A program made the translations under genes and the position numbers. The notes under the pieces were generated by a model. The model was not told where the DNA came from. It saw only the letters and a program-made list of their open reading frames with translations, and did no database searches. Below, in pieces: positions 7,851-16,797 of a DNA stretch of 51,682 nucleotides; position 1 is the stretch's first letter; every line of letters begins with the position of its first letter. Source of the DNA: Megasphaera sp. (GTDB taxonomy: Bacteria; Bacillota; Negativicutes; Veillonellales; Megasphaeraceae); contig JALCNL010000004.1 of NCBI GenBank assembly GCA_022649055.1, forward strand, positions 1-51,682, read 5' to 3'.

Positions 7851-7899
7851 ATGGGAACGATTATACTCTAGTTACCCCCTTTAAAGCAACTGTTCCCAT
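7851..7899 (-). promoter_or_regulatory. alaS promoter framed by an 8-bp inverted repeat
   Basis: On the minus strand TTGCTT (7889-7884) and TATAAT (7865-7860) are separated by 18 bases. They lie between GTTCCCAT (7892-7899) and ATGGGAAC (7851-7858), a perfect inverted repeat about 33 bp apart. The repeat could be an operator or a looping site. Confidence 0.6.
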
Positions 7900-7942
7900 A
7901 TAATACACCTTTAATTTATATGTTTTTTTATAAAACTACAAA

Positions 7943-7967
7943 ACAAGGAGGCGATCCGCCCCCTTGT
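7943..7967 (-). terminator. Terminator after the NlpC/P60 gene
   Basis: ACAAGG-x-GGCG (7943-7953) pairs with CGCC-x-CCTTGT (7957-7967) around a 3-base loop, with one mismatch. On the minus strand it is followed by a T-rich stretch. It lies just downstream of the stop at 7984. Confidence 0.6.
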
Positions 7968-7983
7968 CTGCGCAAATTACTTA

Positions 7984-8670
7984 TTAACGTACTCGTTTAG
8001 CACCCACATACCGAGAAGACCAATACCCGTTTGACATACTATCTACACGAATACCACCACTTGATGTGGCACTAATAAATTTATCATTGCCTACGTAAAT
8101 CCCCGAGTGGGACACACCCGGACAATAGGTTGTAAAAAACACGAGATCTCCGGGAATCAAATCAGACCTTGAAACAGGAGAACCAACCATATACTGCTGA
8201 TCAGCCAGACGTGGCAAATTGATGCCCGCATTAGAAAATACATATTTTGTAAACCCTGAACAATCAAATCCTTTAGGTGTATTCCCACCCCATACATAAG
8301 GAACCCCGACATATTTATTAGCAATAGAAACAAGACGATTGCCCATATCATCAGAAGAAAATCTTTGATAACTAATTTGATCTTCGTTGATCATCTTCAT
8401 ACGTTTTCCAGTAATTTGGTAAAAAGTCCAATCTCCTACTTTACCGCTAATCTGAATGCGCCGATCCGCTTGAAACTTGGCAACGGCTCTTGCCGTATCT
8501 TCCGTATATATACCGTTTGTTTTTACTCGATACCCTTTTTTTATCAGCTGCTGTTGTATCAGCATTACATCATTTCCCTTATCACCAATGGAATAATAGG
8601 CACCAACTGGAACGACCATCATCATCAATAAAACAGCCATCAAAAAAATTCTGTTAACATTCTTCCACAT
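7984..8670 (-). CDS. Secreted NlpC/P60 peptidoglycan hydrolase with PG-binding domain
   Basis: This 228-residue wall enzyme probably cuts D-Glu-diaminopimelate bonds in stem peptides. An N-terminal signal peptide (residues 1-24, basic then hydrophobic, ending VPVGA-YY) is followed by a PG_binding_1 domain (about 28-85, GDKGNDVMLIQQQL, GIYTEDTARAVAKFQ) and the NlpC/P60 domain (about 110-228). The catalytic Cys is C137 in GFDCSGF and the His is H188 in VSHSGIYVG. The third polar residue, usually His in 'FIHA', is Ser here (KFISAT, residue about 200). It is monocistronic with its own terminator. An endopeptidase role is confident at family level; the substrate is inferred. Confidence 0.92.
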   Translation of the reverse strand: MWKNVNRIFLMAVLLMMMVVPVGAYYSIGDKGNDVMLIQQQLIKKGYRVKTNGIYTEDTARAVAKFQADRRIQISGKVGDWTFYQITGKRMKMINEDQISYQRFSSDDMGNRLVSIANKYVGVPYVWGGNTPKGFDCSGFTKYVFSNAGINLPRLADQQYMVGSPVSRSDLIPGDLVFFTTYCPGVSHSGIYVGNDKFISATSSGGIRVDSMSNGYWSSRYVGAKRVR

Positions 8671-8752
8671 AAAGACTCCTTTCTATCTCCGGGTTATCAT
8701 AATATAGTCCCGTACCTCGTCAGGATTCGATACTCTTTTATGTATACAGTTT

Positions 8753-9709
8753 CTACTTGCGATGCCGGCCTAATTCTGCCCGTATCCAATATAAAGGCCG
8801 ACGCTTTACCTCTTCAAATATCCGGCCGATATATTCCCCAATAATTCCCAAAAATATAAGCTGCAGACCACCTGCCAGCGACACGACAATCATAGTAGTC
8901 GCCCAGCCGGGAACAGCCAATCCAGCCAATTTACAATATAAAACATGGATAATCAAAAAAACACTGAGCAAGCCGCTCAATAACCCAATATATAGGGAAG
9001 CTCTTAACGGCATAGTCGAATAGGCTGTTATGCCATCCAAAGCAAATCGCAGCATTTTGCGAGGAGAAAACTTTGATTTACCGGCATAACGCGGTGGTGC
9101 TACAAACTTAATTGTCGTCCGCTTATAGCCAATATCTCCCATCATACCGCGAATAAATCTATCATGTTCCCGAAACAACATAAAGGTTTCCAATACCTTG
9201 CGGTCTATCAATCTAAAATCTGATCCCCCCGGAACGATATCGACCTGAGAGATAGCATTGATAATCTTATAATACCATTTCGAAGTTGTCCGTTTAAGGA
9301 AATTCGCATCATCCGTAGACACCCGAATCGTCTGGACCACTTCATACCCTTCCTGCCATTTTTTTACTAAATCAGGAATCATCACCGGTGGATGTTGTAA
9401 ATCCCCATCCATCGTAATAACCGCATCCCCTTGTGCATGATCCATACCACACGTAATTGCCAATTGATGTCCAAAATTTCGAGCCAGAATCAACGCACGA
9501 ACATGTTCATCTTGTTGTGTCAAACGACTTAACATCAACGGTGTTGCATCTTTCGAACCATCGTCGACAAATATAATTTCATAATCCATGTCTATTGTCC
9601 CTACTGCTTTTATGGCTTCTTCATAAAACTTCTCTACATTATCTTCTTCGTTATACACAGGAACTACAATAGACAATAGCATTTTTTTCACCAACTTAAT
9701 TGAATTCAT
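8753..9709 (-). CDS. Family 2 glycosyltransferase, membrane-anchored (GtrB/DPM1/ArnC-like)
   Basis: A 318-residue transferase probably making a polyprenyl-phosphate-linked sugar at the inner membrane face. It has a GT2 domain with VVPVYNEEDNV, FVDDGSKDATP and the metal-binding DGDLQHPP (Asp-x-Asp type), then an RFIRGM acceptor region and KFSPRKMLRFALDGI. Two C-terminal transmembrane helices follow (about residues 229-250 and 263-286), the GtrB/DPM1-like layout. The frame allows ATG 9709 or the internal ATG at 9682 just before LLSIVVPVYNE; neither has a clear ribosome binding site, and the internal one fits the family start better. Candidate roles are O-antigen glucosylation or lipid-A/wall decoration; the sugar cannot be told. 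Confidence 0.88.
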   Translation of the reverse strand: MNSIKLVKKMLLSIVVPVYNEEDNVEKFYEEAIKAVGTIDMDYEIIFVDDGSKDATPLMLSRLTQQDEHVRALILARNFGHQLAITCGMDHAQGDAVITMDGDLQHPPVMIPDLVKKWQEGYEVVQTIRVSTDDANFLKRTTSKWYYKIINAISQVDIVPGGSDFRLIDRKVLETFMLFREHDRFIRGMMGDIGYKRTTIKFVAPPRYAGKSKFSPRKMLRFALDGITAYSTMPLRASLYIGLLSGLLSVFLIIHVLYCKLAGLAVPGWATTMIVVSLAGGLQLIFLGIIGEYIGRIFEEVKRRPLYWIRAELGRHRK

Positions 9710-9767
9710 TATGAGTATTATACCATTCTTCGGTTTTACCTGTCAAAATTTACTTTTTACTTAGGTA

Positions 9768-10091
9768 TCATTCGAGTGTATGCAGCAATTTTTCAATTTC
9801 CTGCTGTGATGCATACCCAATAAGCCGTTTAATAAGTCTGCCGTCTTTAAAAAACAACAAAGTAGGAACGGCCATAACTTCATACTGTTCAGCCAATTCA
9901 TGAAAAGCATCCACATCTACCTTAACCACTTTAACTTTAGTTTCAAATGTCTCTGCCACTCGTTTAATCTCCGAACGAATCATCTTACAGGGCTCGCACC
10001 ATGATGCCCAAAAATCAACAATCACAATGCCCGGCTGATCAATGACACGCAATCGAAAATCACCTTTATTTTCAATTGCCATAATAGACAT
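9768..10091 (-). CDS. trxA: Thioredoxin with a WCEPC active site
   Basis: A 107-residue thioredoxin fold protein: VIVDFWASWCEPCKMI (W31, C32, C35), then VDVDAFHELAEQYEVMAVPTLLFFKDG with the cis-proline, and a GYASQQEIEKLL helix. It reduces protein disulfides in the cytoplasm. The dipeptide between the cysteines is Glu-Pro rather than the usual Gly-Pro, which should shift redox potential, so this may be a specialised paralogue rather than the main thioredoxin. There is no signal peptide. It has its own probable promoter at 10113-10140. The symbol is given at family level. Confidence 0.88.
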   Translation of the reverse strand: MSIMAIENKGDFRLRVIDQPGIVIVDFWASWCEPCKMIRSEIKRVAETFETKVKVVKVDVDAFHELAEQYEVMAVPTLLFFKDGRLIKRLIGYASQQEIEKLLHTLE

Positions 10092-10112
10092 ATTTCCCCA
10101 TCCCTCCCAGGA

Positions 10113-10140
10113 ATTACAGTAGTTGTAAGAATTGTGTCAA
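10113..10140 (-). promoter_or_regulatory. Promoter of the thioredoxin gene
   Basis: On the minus strand TTGACA (10140-10135) is followed after 16 bases by TGTAAT (10118-10113). GGGAGGGATGGGG lies between it and the start codon. Confidence 0.5.
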
Positions 10141-10243
10141 AATCATTAATATACTGCAAAATATTCGGCAATCTTATTTATTATAACAAATTTTATATAA
10201 AATATATAGAGGCAGCTGATTTTATACCGCATAACCGTACCAA

Positions 10244-10330
10244 AGCTCAAATTTCATAAATCAATTGAGCTCGTTTCTCACTATATCGAAAAGGTACCTG
10301 TTCGTTCGAAAACAACAAACAAGTACCTTT
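10244..10330 (-). terminator. Two hairpins downstream of engB
   Basis: AAAGGTACCTGTT (10290-10302) pairs imperfectly with AACAAGTACCTTT (10318-10330), a likely end for the lon-engB transcript. A second, weaker hairpin, AGCTCAA (10244-10250) with TTGAGCT (10265-10271), follows. The rest of the 10141-10289 gap is AT-rich with nothing else recognised. Confidence 0.5.
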
Positions 10331-10337
10331 ACATTAT

Positions 10338-10967
10338 TTAAATCATACTGCGAAAACGATTTAACAGTATCTCCCGTCCTTCGTTTTTTAAAGAAGAATA
10401 AACAACTGCCGGAAAAGTTCCCGGAAACAATTGATCCAATGTTGTCAAATTACGTTTTCGTTCTGCTGTTTTCAGTTTATCCGCTTTAGTCCCAATAATC
10501 TGCAGCGGTACGCCATGACTGCGCATCCATTCGTAAGCCTTTTTATCTATAGCAAGTCCGGGATGCCGCAAATCCATAAGCAGGCATAATAGCGCTAATC
10601 TCGGAGACTGTTCAATATATTCTCCTATGAAGGTACCCCACATATTTCGATTGGCTCCTCCCGTCTTAGCAAAACCATAGCCCGGAAGATCAACAAAAAA
10701 CAATGGGCAGCGTTCTGATTCTTCTCCCTTTTTTTCCCGCAATATTACAGTATAAAAATTTACAGTCTGTGTTTTTCCGGGTTCACCACTTACCCGTGCC
10801 AACCCTCGATAATTACAAAGAGAATTAATGAGACTCGATTTTCCTACATTGGATCGTCCTAAAAAAGCAATTTCCATTAATTCACTTTCTGGGTATTGCT
10901 CCTTGCATACAGCAGAAGCCGTATATTCAGCTCTTATAATCTGCAAATCTCTAGATTCTGTCATCAT
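10338..10967 (-). CDS. engB: Ribosome biogenesis GTPase EngB/YsxC/YihA
   Basis: An essential-type small GTPase (209 residues) that helps late assembly of the 50S subunit. All G motifs are visible: G1 [10 protein letters not shown]3 DLPGYGFA, G4 TKADK and a G5-like SSLKNEG. It overlaps the 3' end of lon by 17 bases, with tandem ATG codons inside the lon stop region, so it is translationally coupled. lon-engB adjacency is a standard Firmicutes arrangement (clpX-lon-engB). The length is normal. Confidence 0.95.
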   Translation of the reverse strand: MMTESRDLQIIRAEYTASAVCKEQYPESELMEIAFLGRSNVGKSSLINSLCNYRGLARVSGEPGKTQTVNFYTVILREKKGEESERCPLFFVDLPGYGFAKTGGANRNMWGTFIGEYIEQSPRLALLCLLMDLRHPGLAIDKKAYEWMRSHGVPLQIIGTKADKLKTAERKRNLTTLDQLFPGTFPAVVYSSLKNEGREILLNRFRSMI

Positions 10968-13278
10968 GATTCACCAACGCTTGACTTAACACCTCATCCA
11001 TGGACTGGACAAATACAAATTGTACATCTTCCTGCACAGACCGGGGTACGTCTGCCATATCCCGTTTATTATCTACGGGCAAAAGTATTTTCTTGATACC
11101 TGCGCGATGAGCTGCTAATACCTTTTCCTTAATTCCTCCCACCGGCAGTATCGTCCCTCTCAATGTAATTTCACCTGTCATCGCGATATCATGATGTACC
11201 GCCTTACCCGTCAATGCGGAAGCAATCGCAGTTGCCATTGTAATTCCTGCCGACGGTCCGTCCTTAGGAATGGCCCCCTCGGGAAGATGAATATGGAGAT
11301 CTGTGTTTGTATAAAAATCTTCGGCTAATCCTAAATCATCTGCCCGACGACGTATGTAAGTTACTCCGGCTTCAGCCGATTCTTTCATAACATCCCCTAA
11401 CTGACCGGTCAAGGTAAGTTGCCCCTTTCCTTTTACAGCGACAGCTTCTGTCTCTAAAACTTCACCGCCTACCTGGGTCCAAGCCAATCCTGTTACAATA
11501 CCGATTTCATCGTTTTTACTAAGCTTCGTATCAAAAAAACGCGCAGGTCCCAATAATTTTTCTAAATTCTTAACACTCACAGTAAGAGGTGTCTTTTCTC
11601 CTAATAACAGCGATTTGCCAACTTTACGGCAAACTGCTCCAATTTTGCGTTCCAGCGATCTGACGCCAGCTTCGCGTGTATAATCACGAATAATATGGCG
11701 CAAAACGGTATCTGAAAACTTAGCTCTAGCCATTGTAACTCCATTAGCGGCAATCTGCTTTGGCACAAGATAGCGTTTTGCAATCTGCAATTTTTCCTCA
11801 TCTGTATACCCTGAAAGTTCAACAATTTCCATCCGATCCTGAAGAGGTTTAGGAATATCACTCATCACATTGGCTGTCATAATCCAAAACACTTTAGATA
11901 AATCAAACGGTATTTCAATAAAGTGATCGCTAAACATATTATTTTGTTCTGGATCCAGCACTTCAAGAAGTGCCGAAGATGGATCACCACGCATATCAGA
12001 TGTCATTTTATCAATTTCATCAAGCAAAAACACTGGATTTTTAGTACCGGCCTGCTTCATACCTGATATAATCCGCCCCGGCATAGAACCGATATAAGTC
12101 CGGCGATGACCGCGAATTTCGGCTTCATCACGCACGCCTCCTAAAGAAATACGTACATACTTACGATTCATAGCCCGCGCAATAGAACGTGCCAAGCTTG
12201 TTTTCCCCGTCCCCGGAGGTCCTACCAAACACAAAATAGGTCCTTTTGAATCATGTGTCAGCTGTCGAACAGCTAAAAATTCAATAATACGTTCTTTTAT
12301 TTTTGTTAGTCCATAGTGATCCTCATCCAGAATTTTCTGAGCCTCTGCTAAATCCAGCCGATCCTTTGTTTCCTTAGTCCAAGGCAAAGACAAGGCCCAA
12401 TCTAAATAAGTACGGATAATCGCCGATTCTGCCATCATAGGCGGCATTGAATCAAGCCGGTCTACTTCTTTCAATAAACGTTGCTCCACCGACTTTTCAA
12501 GTTTCATATCATGAATTTTTTTACGCAGATTTTCTACTTCTTCATCGGGATCAACTTTATCCCCCAGTTCTTTATGAATCGCTTTAATCTTTTCACGTAA
12601 ATAATATTCTTTTTGAGCTTGATCCATTTTTCCACGTACTTCTACATTCAGCTGCGACTCCAAATCGGCGATTTCTACTTCCGTATCAAGCAGCGAACAA
12701 ATTCGACGCATCCGTTCAGATACATCTGCTATCTCCAGTAATTCTTGCCGGACTATCATTTGCAGAGGTAACTGGGAAGCAATAAAATCGGAAAGTATAC
12801 CCGGGGTAGTAAGAGTCTGCGCCTTCTGCAGAATATCATCTCTGTTTTTAATCGTTTCCAACCACTCTGTAAACCGGCCAAGCATGACCCGTCGATATGC
12901 TTCATCTTCTACAGAGGAAGTACCATATTCATTTATTTCAACTCCGGCAACTTCAAAATAATTTTTCTTGCGAGAAAAGCCGTGTATACTTACACGAGAA
13001 ATTCCATCAACGAGAACCCGGGCGACACCGCCGGGAAGGCGCAGCATCTGCTGAACTTTTACTAATGTTCCTGTATGATATATATCATCGAAATCAGGAT
13101 TGTCTTCATTTTCATCTATTTGTGCCGATACGATCAGCATACGGTCATGAGCCATTGCATATTCTACAGCAGCTAAAGACTTTTCACGTCCTATATCCAA
13201 ATGACTCAGTAGTTTTGGAAACACAACGATGCCGCGCAAAGGAACAAAAGGCAAAGCCAAGATTGATTTATCATCCAT
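10951..13278 (-). CDS. lon: ATP-dependent protease Lon
   Basis: A soluble ATP-powered protease for misfolded and regulatory proteins. It has about 775 residues in three parts: LON substrate-binding N domain ([13 protein letters not shown] to about 200, then a coiled coil), AAA+ module with Walker [10 protein letters not shown] near 356-363 and Walker [10 protein letters not shown], and the C-terminal peptidase with PKDGPSAG carrying the catalytic Ser (about residue 680) and a Lys later ([14 protein letters not shown]). The frame reaches a GTG at 13287; AGGTG is correctly spaced for the ATG at 13278, the start chosen, although the GTG is not excluded. It lies downstream of clpX and its terminator. 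No CIRCE operator is seen. Confidence 0.96.
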   Translation of the reverse strand: MDDKSILALPFVPLRGIVVFPKLLSHLDIGREKSLAAVEYAMAHDRMLIVSAQIDENEDNPDFDDIYHTGTLVKVQQMLRLPGGVARVLVDGISRVSIHGFSRKKNYFEVAGVEINEYGTSSVEDEAYRRVMLGRFTEWLETIKNRDDILQKAQTLTTPGILSDFIASQLPLQMIVRQELLEIADVSERMRRICSLLDTEVEIADLESQLNVEVRGKMDQAQKEYYLREKIKAIHKELGDKVDPDEEVENLRKKIHDMKLEKSVEQRLLKEVDRLDSMPPMMAESAIIRTYLDWALSLPWTKETKDRLDLAEAQKILDEDHYGLTKIKERIIEFLAVRQLTHDSKGPILCLVGPPGTGKTSLARSIARAMNRKYVRISLGGVRDEAEIRGHRRTYIGSMPGRIISGMKQAGTKNPVFLLDEIDKMTSDMRGDPSSALLEVLDPEQNNMFSDHFIEIPFDLSKVFWIMTANVMSDIPKPLQDRMEIVELSGYTDEEKLQIAKRYLVPKQIAANGVTMARAKFSDTVLRHIIRDYTREAGVRSLERKIGAVCRKVGKSLLLGEKTPLTVSVKNLEKLLGPARFFDTKLSKNDEIGIVTGLAWTQVGGEVLETEAVAVKGKGQLTLTGQLGDVMKESAEAGVTYIRRRADDLGLAEDFYTNTDLHIHLPEGAIPKDGPSAGITMATAIASALTGKAVHHDIAMTGEITLRGTILPVGGIKEKVLAAHRAGIKKILLPVDNKRDMADVPRSVQEDVQFVFVQSMDEVLSQALVNHDDRI

Positions 13279-13328
13279 TTGATTCACCTACATTTCCTTT
13301 TCTTAAATAAAATTCTATAAGTTAAAAC

Positions 13329-13362
13329 AAAACTCATTTCTCACGATGAAGAAATGAGTTTT
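13329..13362 (-). terminator. Terminator between clpX and lon
   Basis: A perfect 13-bp stem, AAAACTCATTTCT (13329-13341) with AGAAATGAGTTTT (13350-13362), is followed on the minus strand by GTTTTAAC. It probably ends or attenuates the tig-clpP-clpX transcript. Confidence 0.75.
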
Positions 13363-13393
13363 GCTGTTGTAAGCATGTCTAATGCGTATATAC

Positions 13394-14617
13394 CTATTCC
13401 ATAATAATGGTAGGTTCCGCTTTTTTTGTAACGCAATCTTTCGTTACGATACATTCCTTAACATCTGTCCGGGAAGGAACGTCAAACATGACATCCAGCA
13501 TAATGCGTTCAATAATAGAACGCAACCCCCGGGCCCCTGTATTCCGGCGCAGAGCTTCTTTTGCAATGGCCCGCAAGGCGTCTTCTTCAAACGTAAGTTT
13601 AACGTGATCCATATCAAGCATCTTTTCATATTGCTTGACCAATGCATTTTTAGGCTCCGTCAAAATATGCATCATTGCATCTTCATCCAGAGGATTCAAC
13701 GTCACCAAGACAGGAAGACGACCAACCAACTCTGGAATAAGGCCAAATTTCTGTAAATCGGCAGGAATAATCTCTTGCAAAATAGTTTCCATAGACTGTT
13801 CATCTTTTGAATGAATGTCAGCGCCAAACCCCATATTTTTATCAGATGTACGGTTTAATATCGTTTTATCAATACCATCGAAAGCACCGCCGCAAATAAA
13901 CAAAATATTCGTGGTGTCAATCTGCAGCATTTCTTGATGCGGATGTTTGCGTCCTCCCTGAGGCGGCACTCCCGCAACGGTTCCTTCCAAAATTTTAAGC
14001 AAAGCCTGCTGTACTCCTTCACCAGATACATCACGGGTGATAGACGGATTTTCCGACTTACGGGCAATTTTATCGATTTCATCAATATAAATAATGCCAC
14101 GTTCAGCTTTGGCGATATCATAATCAGCTGCCTGAATCAATTTAAGCAGACAATTTTCTACATCTTCTCCAACATAGCCAGCTTCGGTCAAACTTGTCGC
14201 ATCAGCAATGGCAAATGGTACATCCAAAAGACGTGCCAGTGTTTGCGCCAGAAGTGTTTTACCACATCCTGTCGGCCCTACCATAATGATATTAGACTTC
14301 TGTAATTCTACATCTTCTACTATACTGCCGGTCTGTAATCTTTTGTAATGATTATATACAGCTACCGACAACGTTTTTTTTGCACTTTCTTGTCCGATGA
14401 CATACTGATCCAGTGTCTCTTTGATTTGATGCGGTGTCGGCAATTCCTTTAATTGGAAAGAAGATGACTCTTCCTTCATTTCTTCTTCCAGAATATGCTG
14501 AGCAACTGTTACACATTCATCACAAATATATACACCGGGACCGGCTATCAACTTCTGAACTTCGCTTTGCGACCGTCCGCAAAAGCTGCATTTTGGTTCT
14601 TCTGTCCTATCTTTCAC
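13394..14617 (-). CDS. clpX: ClpX, ATPase subunit of the ClpXP protease
   Basis: The unfoldase that recognises substrates and feeds them into ClpP. It is about 407 residues. The N-terminal zinc-binding domain has CSFC and CDEC (four cysteines in the first 36 residues). The AAA+ domain has Walker [13 protein letters not shown], Walker [13 protein letters not shown], and the [25 protein letters not shown] sensor-2 region. An IGF-type ClpP-docking loop is seen as [12 protein letters not shown] just before it. Two possible starts are TTG 14620 and GTG 14617; AGGAGG is 8 bases from the GTG, which is preferred. clpP is immediately upstream. Confidence 0.95.
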   Translation of the reverse strand: MKDRTEEPKCSFCGRSQSEVQKLIAGPGVYICDECVTVAQHILEEEMKEESSSFQLKELPTPHQIKETLDQYVIGQESAKKTLSVAVYNHYKRLQTGSIVEDVELQKSNIIMVGPTGCGKTLLAQTLARLLDVPFAIADATSLTEAGYVGEDVENCLLKLIQAADYDIAKAERGIIYIDEIDKIARKSENPSITRDVSGEGVQQALLKILEGTVAGVPPQGGRKHPHQEMLQIDTTNILFICGGAFDGIDKTILNRTSDKNMGFGADIHSKDEQSMETILQEIIPADLQKFGLIPELVGRLPVLVTLNPLDEDAMMHILTEPKNALVKQYEKMLDMDHVKLTFEEDALRAIAKEALRRNTGARGLRSIIERIMLDVMFDVPSRTDVKECIVTKDCVTKKAEPTIIME

Positions 14618-14639
14618 CAATAGTTCCTCCTGGTAGTGA

Positions 14640-15248
14640 CTACTTCACGGGTGCCATATCATGAGGACGAAGAAGAATTTCATCGACCAATCCATATTTC
14701 TTGGCATCTTCAGCAGTCATGAAATTATCACGTTCTGTATCTTTCATGATAACATCTAACGACTGTCCCGTATGTTGAGACAATAACGTATTCAATTCTT
14801 TGCGCATACGCAGGATTTCTCGGGCATGGATTTCAATTTCCGTGGCCTGTCCCTGAACACCGCCCAAAGGTTGATGAATCATAATTTGTGAATGAGGCAG
14901 GGCAAACCGTTTCCCTTTTGCCCCCGCCGTTAATAAAACGGAAGCCATACTAGCTGCCGATCCCACGCAAATCGTAGAAACATCCGGTTTAATATACTGC
15001 ATTGTATCATAAATCGCCATCCCGGCTGTTACAACACCGCCTGGACTGTTGATATATAAATGAATATCCTTATCAGGATTTTCCGCTTCCAAGAATAATA
15101 ACTGTGCAATAATCGTATTGGCAGTTACATCTTCAATAGTGCCACCCAAAAAAACGATGCGATCCTTCAGAAGGCGCGAATAAATATCATAACTCCGTTC
15201 TCCCTGAGACGACTGTTCCACAACCATCGGTACATATTGCATATTCAT
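14640..15248 (-). CDS. clpP: ClpP, proteolytic subunit
   Basis: A serine peptidase that forms the tetradecameric ClpXP chamber. It is 202 residues from the chosen ATG. The catalytic triad is visible as S100 ([12 protein letters not shown]), H125 ([10 protein letters not shown]) and D174 ([11 protein letters not shown]). INSPGG and the handle-helix region are intact. The frame can be read from an upstream GTG, but that GTG is part of the ACGAGGTG ribosome binding site; the ATG at 15248 is 6 bases further on and is the likely start. It is flanked by tig upstream and clpX downstream. Confidence 0.96.
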   Translation of the reverse strand: MNMQYVPMVVEQSSQGERSYDIYSRLLKDRIVFLGGTIEDVTANTIIAQLLFLEAENPDKDIHLYINSPGGVVTAGMAIYDTMQYIKPDVSTICVGSAASMASVLLTAGAKGKRFALPHSQIMIHQPLGGVQGQATEIEIHAREILRMRKELNTLLSQHTGQSLDVIMKDTERDNFMTAEDAKKYGLVDEILLRPHDMAPVK

Positions 15249-15283
15249 AGCTAACACCTCGTAATTATAACGTTCCGGATGTC

Positions 15284-16630
15284 TTATTCTTTATCTTCGG
15301 CTTCTACCTTTTCCACTTTCGGTTCTTCTTCCTTAGCGTTCGTATCAATAGCATTGGAAAGAATAAAGGAAGCGGCTTTTTTACGGCCTACCGACTGAAC
15401 GAGCATCGGAATACGTTTTTCCTTCATAATAATTTTATAAACTTCTTTGGGATCCGCCCCAAAATTCTGAGCCATTGTAAATATTTCAGCATTCAAATCA
15501 TTATTATTTACTTCGATATTTTCAGCCTTGCAGATGGCTTCTAGAACAAGATCCATCTTCACATTATCTTTAGCTGGTTCCTTATAGCCTTCCTTGAGCT
15601 TATCCATATCTTGATTTGTATATTTCAGATAATCATCGATTTTCATACCCTGTGTTTCGAGTTTCATGGTGAGTTCTTCAAGCATCTGTGTAACTTTATC
15701 GTCGATCATTACTTCCGGAATATCAACTTCAGCATTGCCTATCGCTGTTTTCAATACTTCCCCGTTAAAAGTTTCCAATGCTTTAAAAGAAGCTTGTGTT
15801 TCTAACTTTTTCCGAGTGTCGTTCTTAAGCTCGTCCAACGTTTCATTTTTAAAATATTCTTTAGCAAATTCATCATTAAGAGCTGGCAGTTCACGACGTT
15901 TTACATCATTTACGGTAACCGCAAATACAGCTTCCTTACCCGCAAGATCTTTTTGGAAATAATCTTCCGGGAAGGATACCTTTACCTCCTTCTGATCTCC
16001 CGCTTTACAACCGATAAGTTGTTCTTCAAAGCCAGGAATGAAACTGCCGGAACCGATCTGGAGAGGATAAGCTTTCCCTTCTCCGCCTTCAAAAGGAACG
16101 CCATCTATGCTCCCTTTAAAATCAATAATGGCAAAATCATCATTGGCAATTTCTGTGCCTTCCAGCGCTACAACGAGTTTAGAATGTGCTTTCTGTAAAT
16201 TGATCAATTCATCAGAAATTTGTTCTTCCGTAACTTCGGAAGCTGGTTTAGCTGCTTTAATACCTTTATATTCGCCAAGCGTAACTGCCGGTTTTTTCGT
16301 AAGTGTCGCTTCAAATACTAAATCCTGTCCGACTTCGTTAGTAACAACATTAATATCAGGATCCGTAACAGGTATAATGTCCTGTTCTTTCAAAGCATCA
16401 TTATAGGATTTTGAAGCAATAACTTCAAAAATTTCTTCTTTTACAGCATCTTTACCCAAAAAGCTTTCCAACACCTTACGCGGTGCTTTTCCTTTACGAA
16501 AGCCCGGTATATTTACCTTATTGGCTAAATTTTTGCAAGCTGCTTTTGTGCCCTTTTCCGCTTCTTCTACAGGCACTTCGATGTGCAGAGTTACTTTATG
16601 CTGGTCTACTTCATTGACTGTTACTTTCAT
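15284..16630 (-). CDS. tig: Trigger factor
   Basis: The ribosome-bound chaperone and peptidyl-prolyl isomerase that meets nascent chains. It is 448 residues, normal for the family. The N-terminal ribosome-docking domain holds the signature [13 protein letters not shown]. The FKBP domain is around residues 160-245 ([41 protein letters not shown]), and a long helical C-terminal chaperone domain follows. AAGGAGG is 9 bases before the ATG. It is the first gene of the tig-clpP-clpX operon, with a good promoter at 16699-16727. Confidence 0.97.
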   Translation of the reverse strand: MKVTVNEVDQHKVTLHIEVPVEEAEKGTKAACKNLANKVNIPGFRKGKAPRKVLESFLGKDAVKEEIFEVIASKSYNDALKEQDIIPVTDPDINVVTNEVGQDLVFEATLTKKPAVTLGEYKGIKAAKPASEVTEEQISDELINLQKAHSKLVVALEGTEIANDDFAIIDFKGSIDGVPFEGGEGKAYPLQIGSGSFIPGFEEQLIGCKAGDQKEVKVSFPEDYFQKDLAGKEAVFAVTVNDVKRRELPALNDEFAKEYFKNETLDELKNDTRKKLETQASFKALETFNGEVLKTAIGNAEVDIPEVMIDDKVTQMLEELTMKLETQGMKIDDYLKYTNQDMDKLKEGYKEPAKDNVKMDLVLEAICKAENIEVNNNDLNAEIFTMAQNFGADPKEVYKIIMKEKRIPMLVQSVGRKKAASFILSNAIDTNAKEEEPKVEKVEAEDKE

Positions 16631-16698
16631 TCTAAAAAGTCCTCCTTATGGGCACTATACCCAGTCCGTTATCTATAAAACTCCATACTACGCTCTTC

Positions 16699-16727
16699 AT
16701 CATATCATAAAATTCCACGATTGACAA
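16699..16727 (-). promoter_or_regulatory. Promoter of the tig-clpP-clpX operon
   Basis: On the minus strand TTGTCA (16727-16722) and TATGAT (16704-16699) are spaced 17 bases. The leader to the tig start is about 65 bases; no heat-shock operator repeat is recognised. Confidence 0.6.
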
Positions 16728-16744
16728 TAAAAACGAAACAAACA

Positions 16745-16776
16745 TATCCTCCGTCTATTTTAACAGACGGAGGATA
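16745..16776 (-). terminator. Terminator after pheT
   Basis: A perfect 12-bp stem, TATCCTCCGTCT (16745-16756) with AGACGGAGGATA (16765-16776), is followed on the minus strand by a T-rich stretch. It separates pheST from tig. Confidence 0.75.
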
Positions 16777-16797
16777 CCGCTTAAAGAGCAAAACATT

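Noticed and set aside
7821-7942. T-box leader for alaS
   Set aside because: The leader is too short and lacks the T-box sequence; only a promoter with flanking inverted repeat is seen.
13279-16698. CIRCE or CtsR heat-shock operator for the clp/lon block
   Set aside because: No matching inverted or direct repeat was seen near tig, clpP, clpX or lon.
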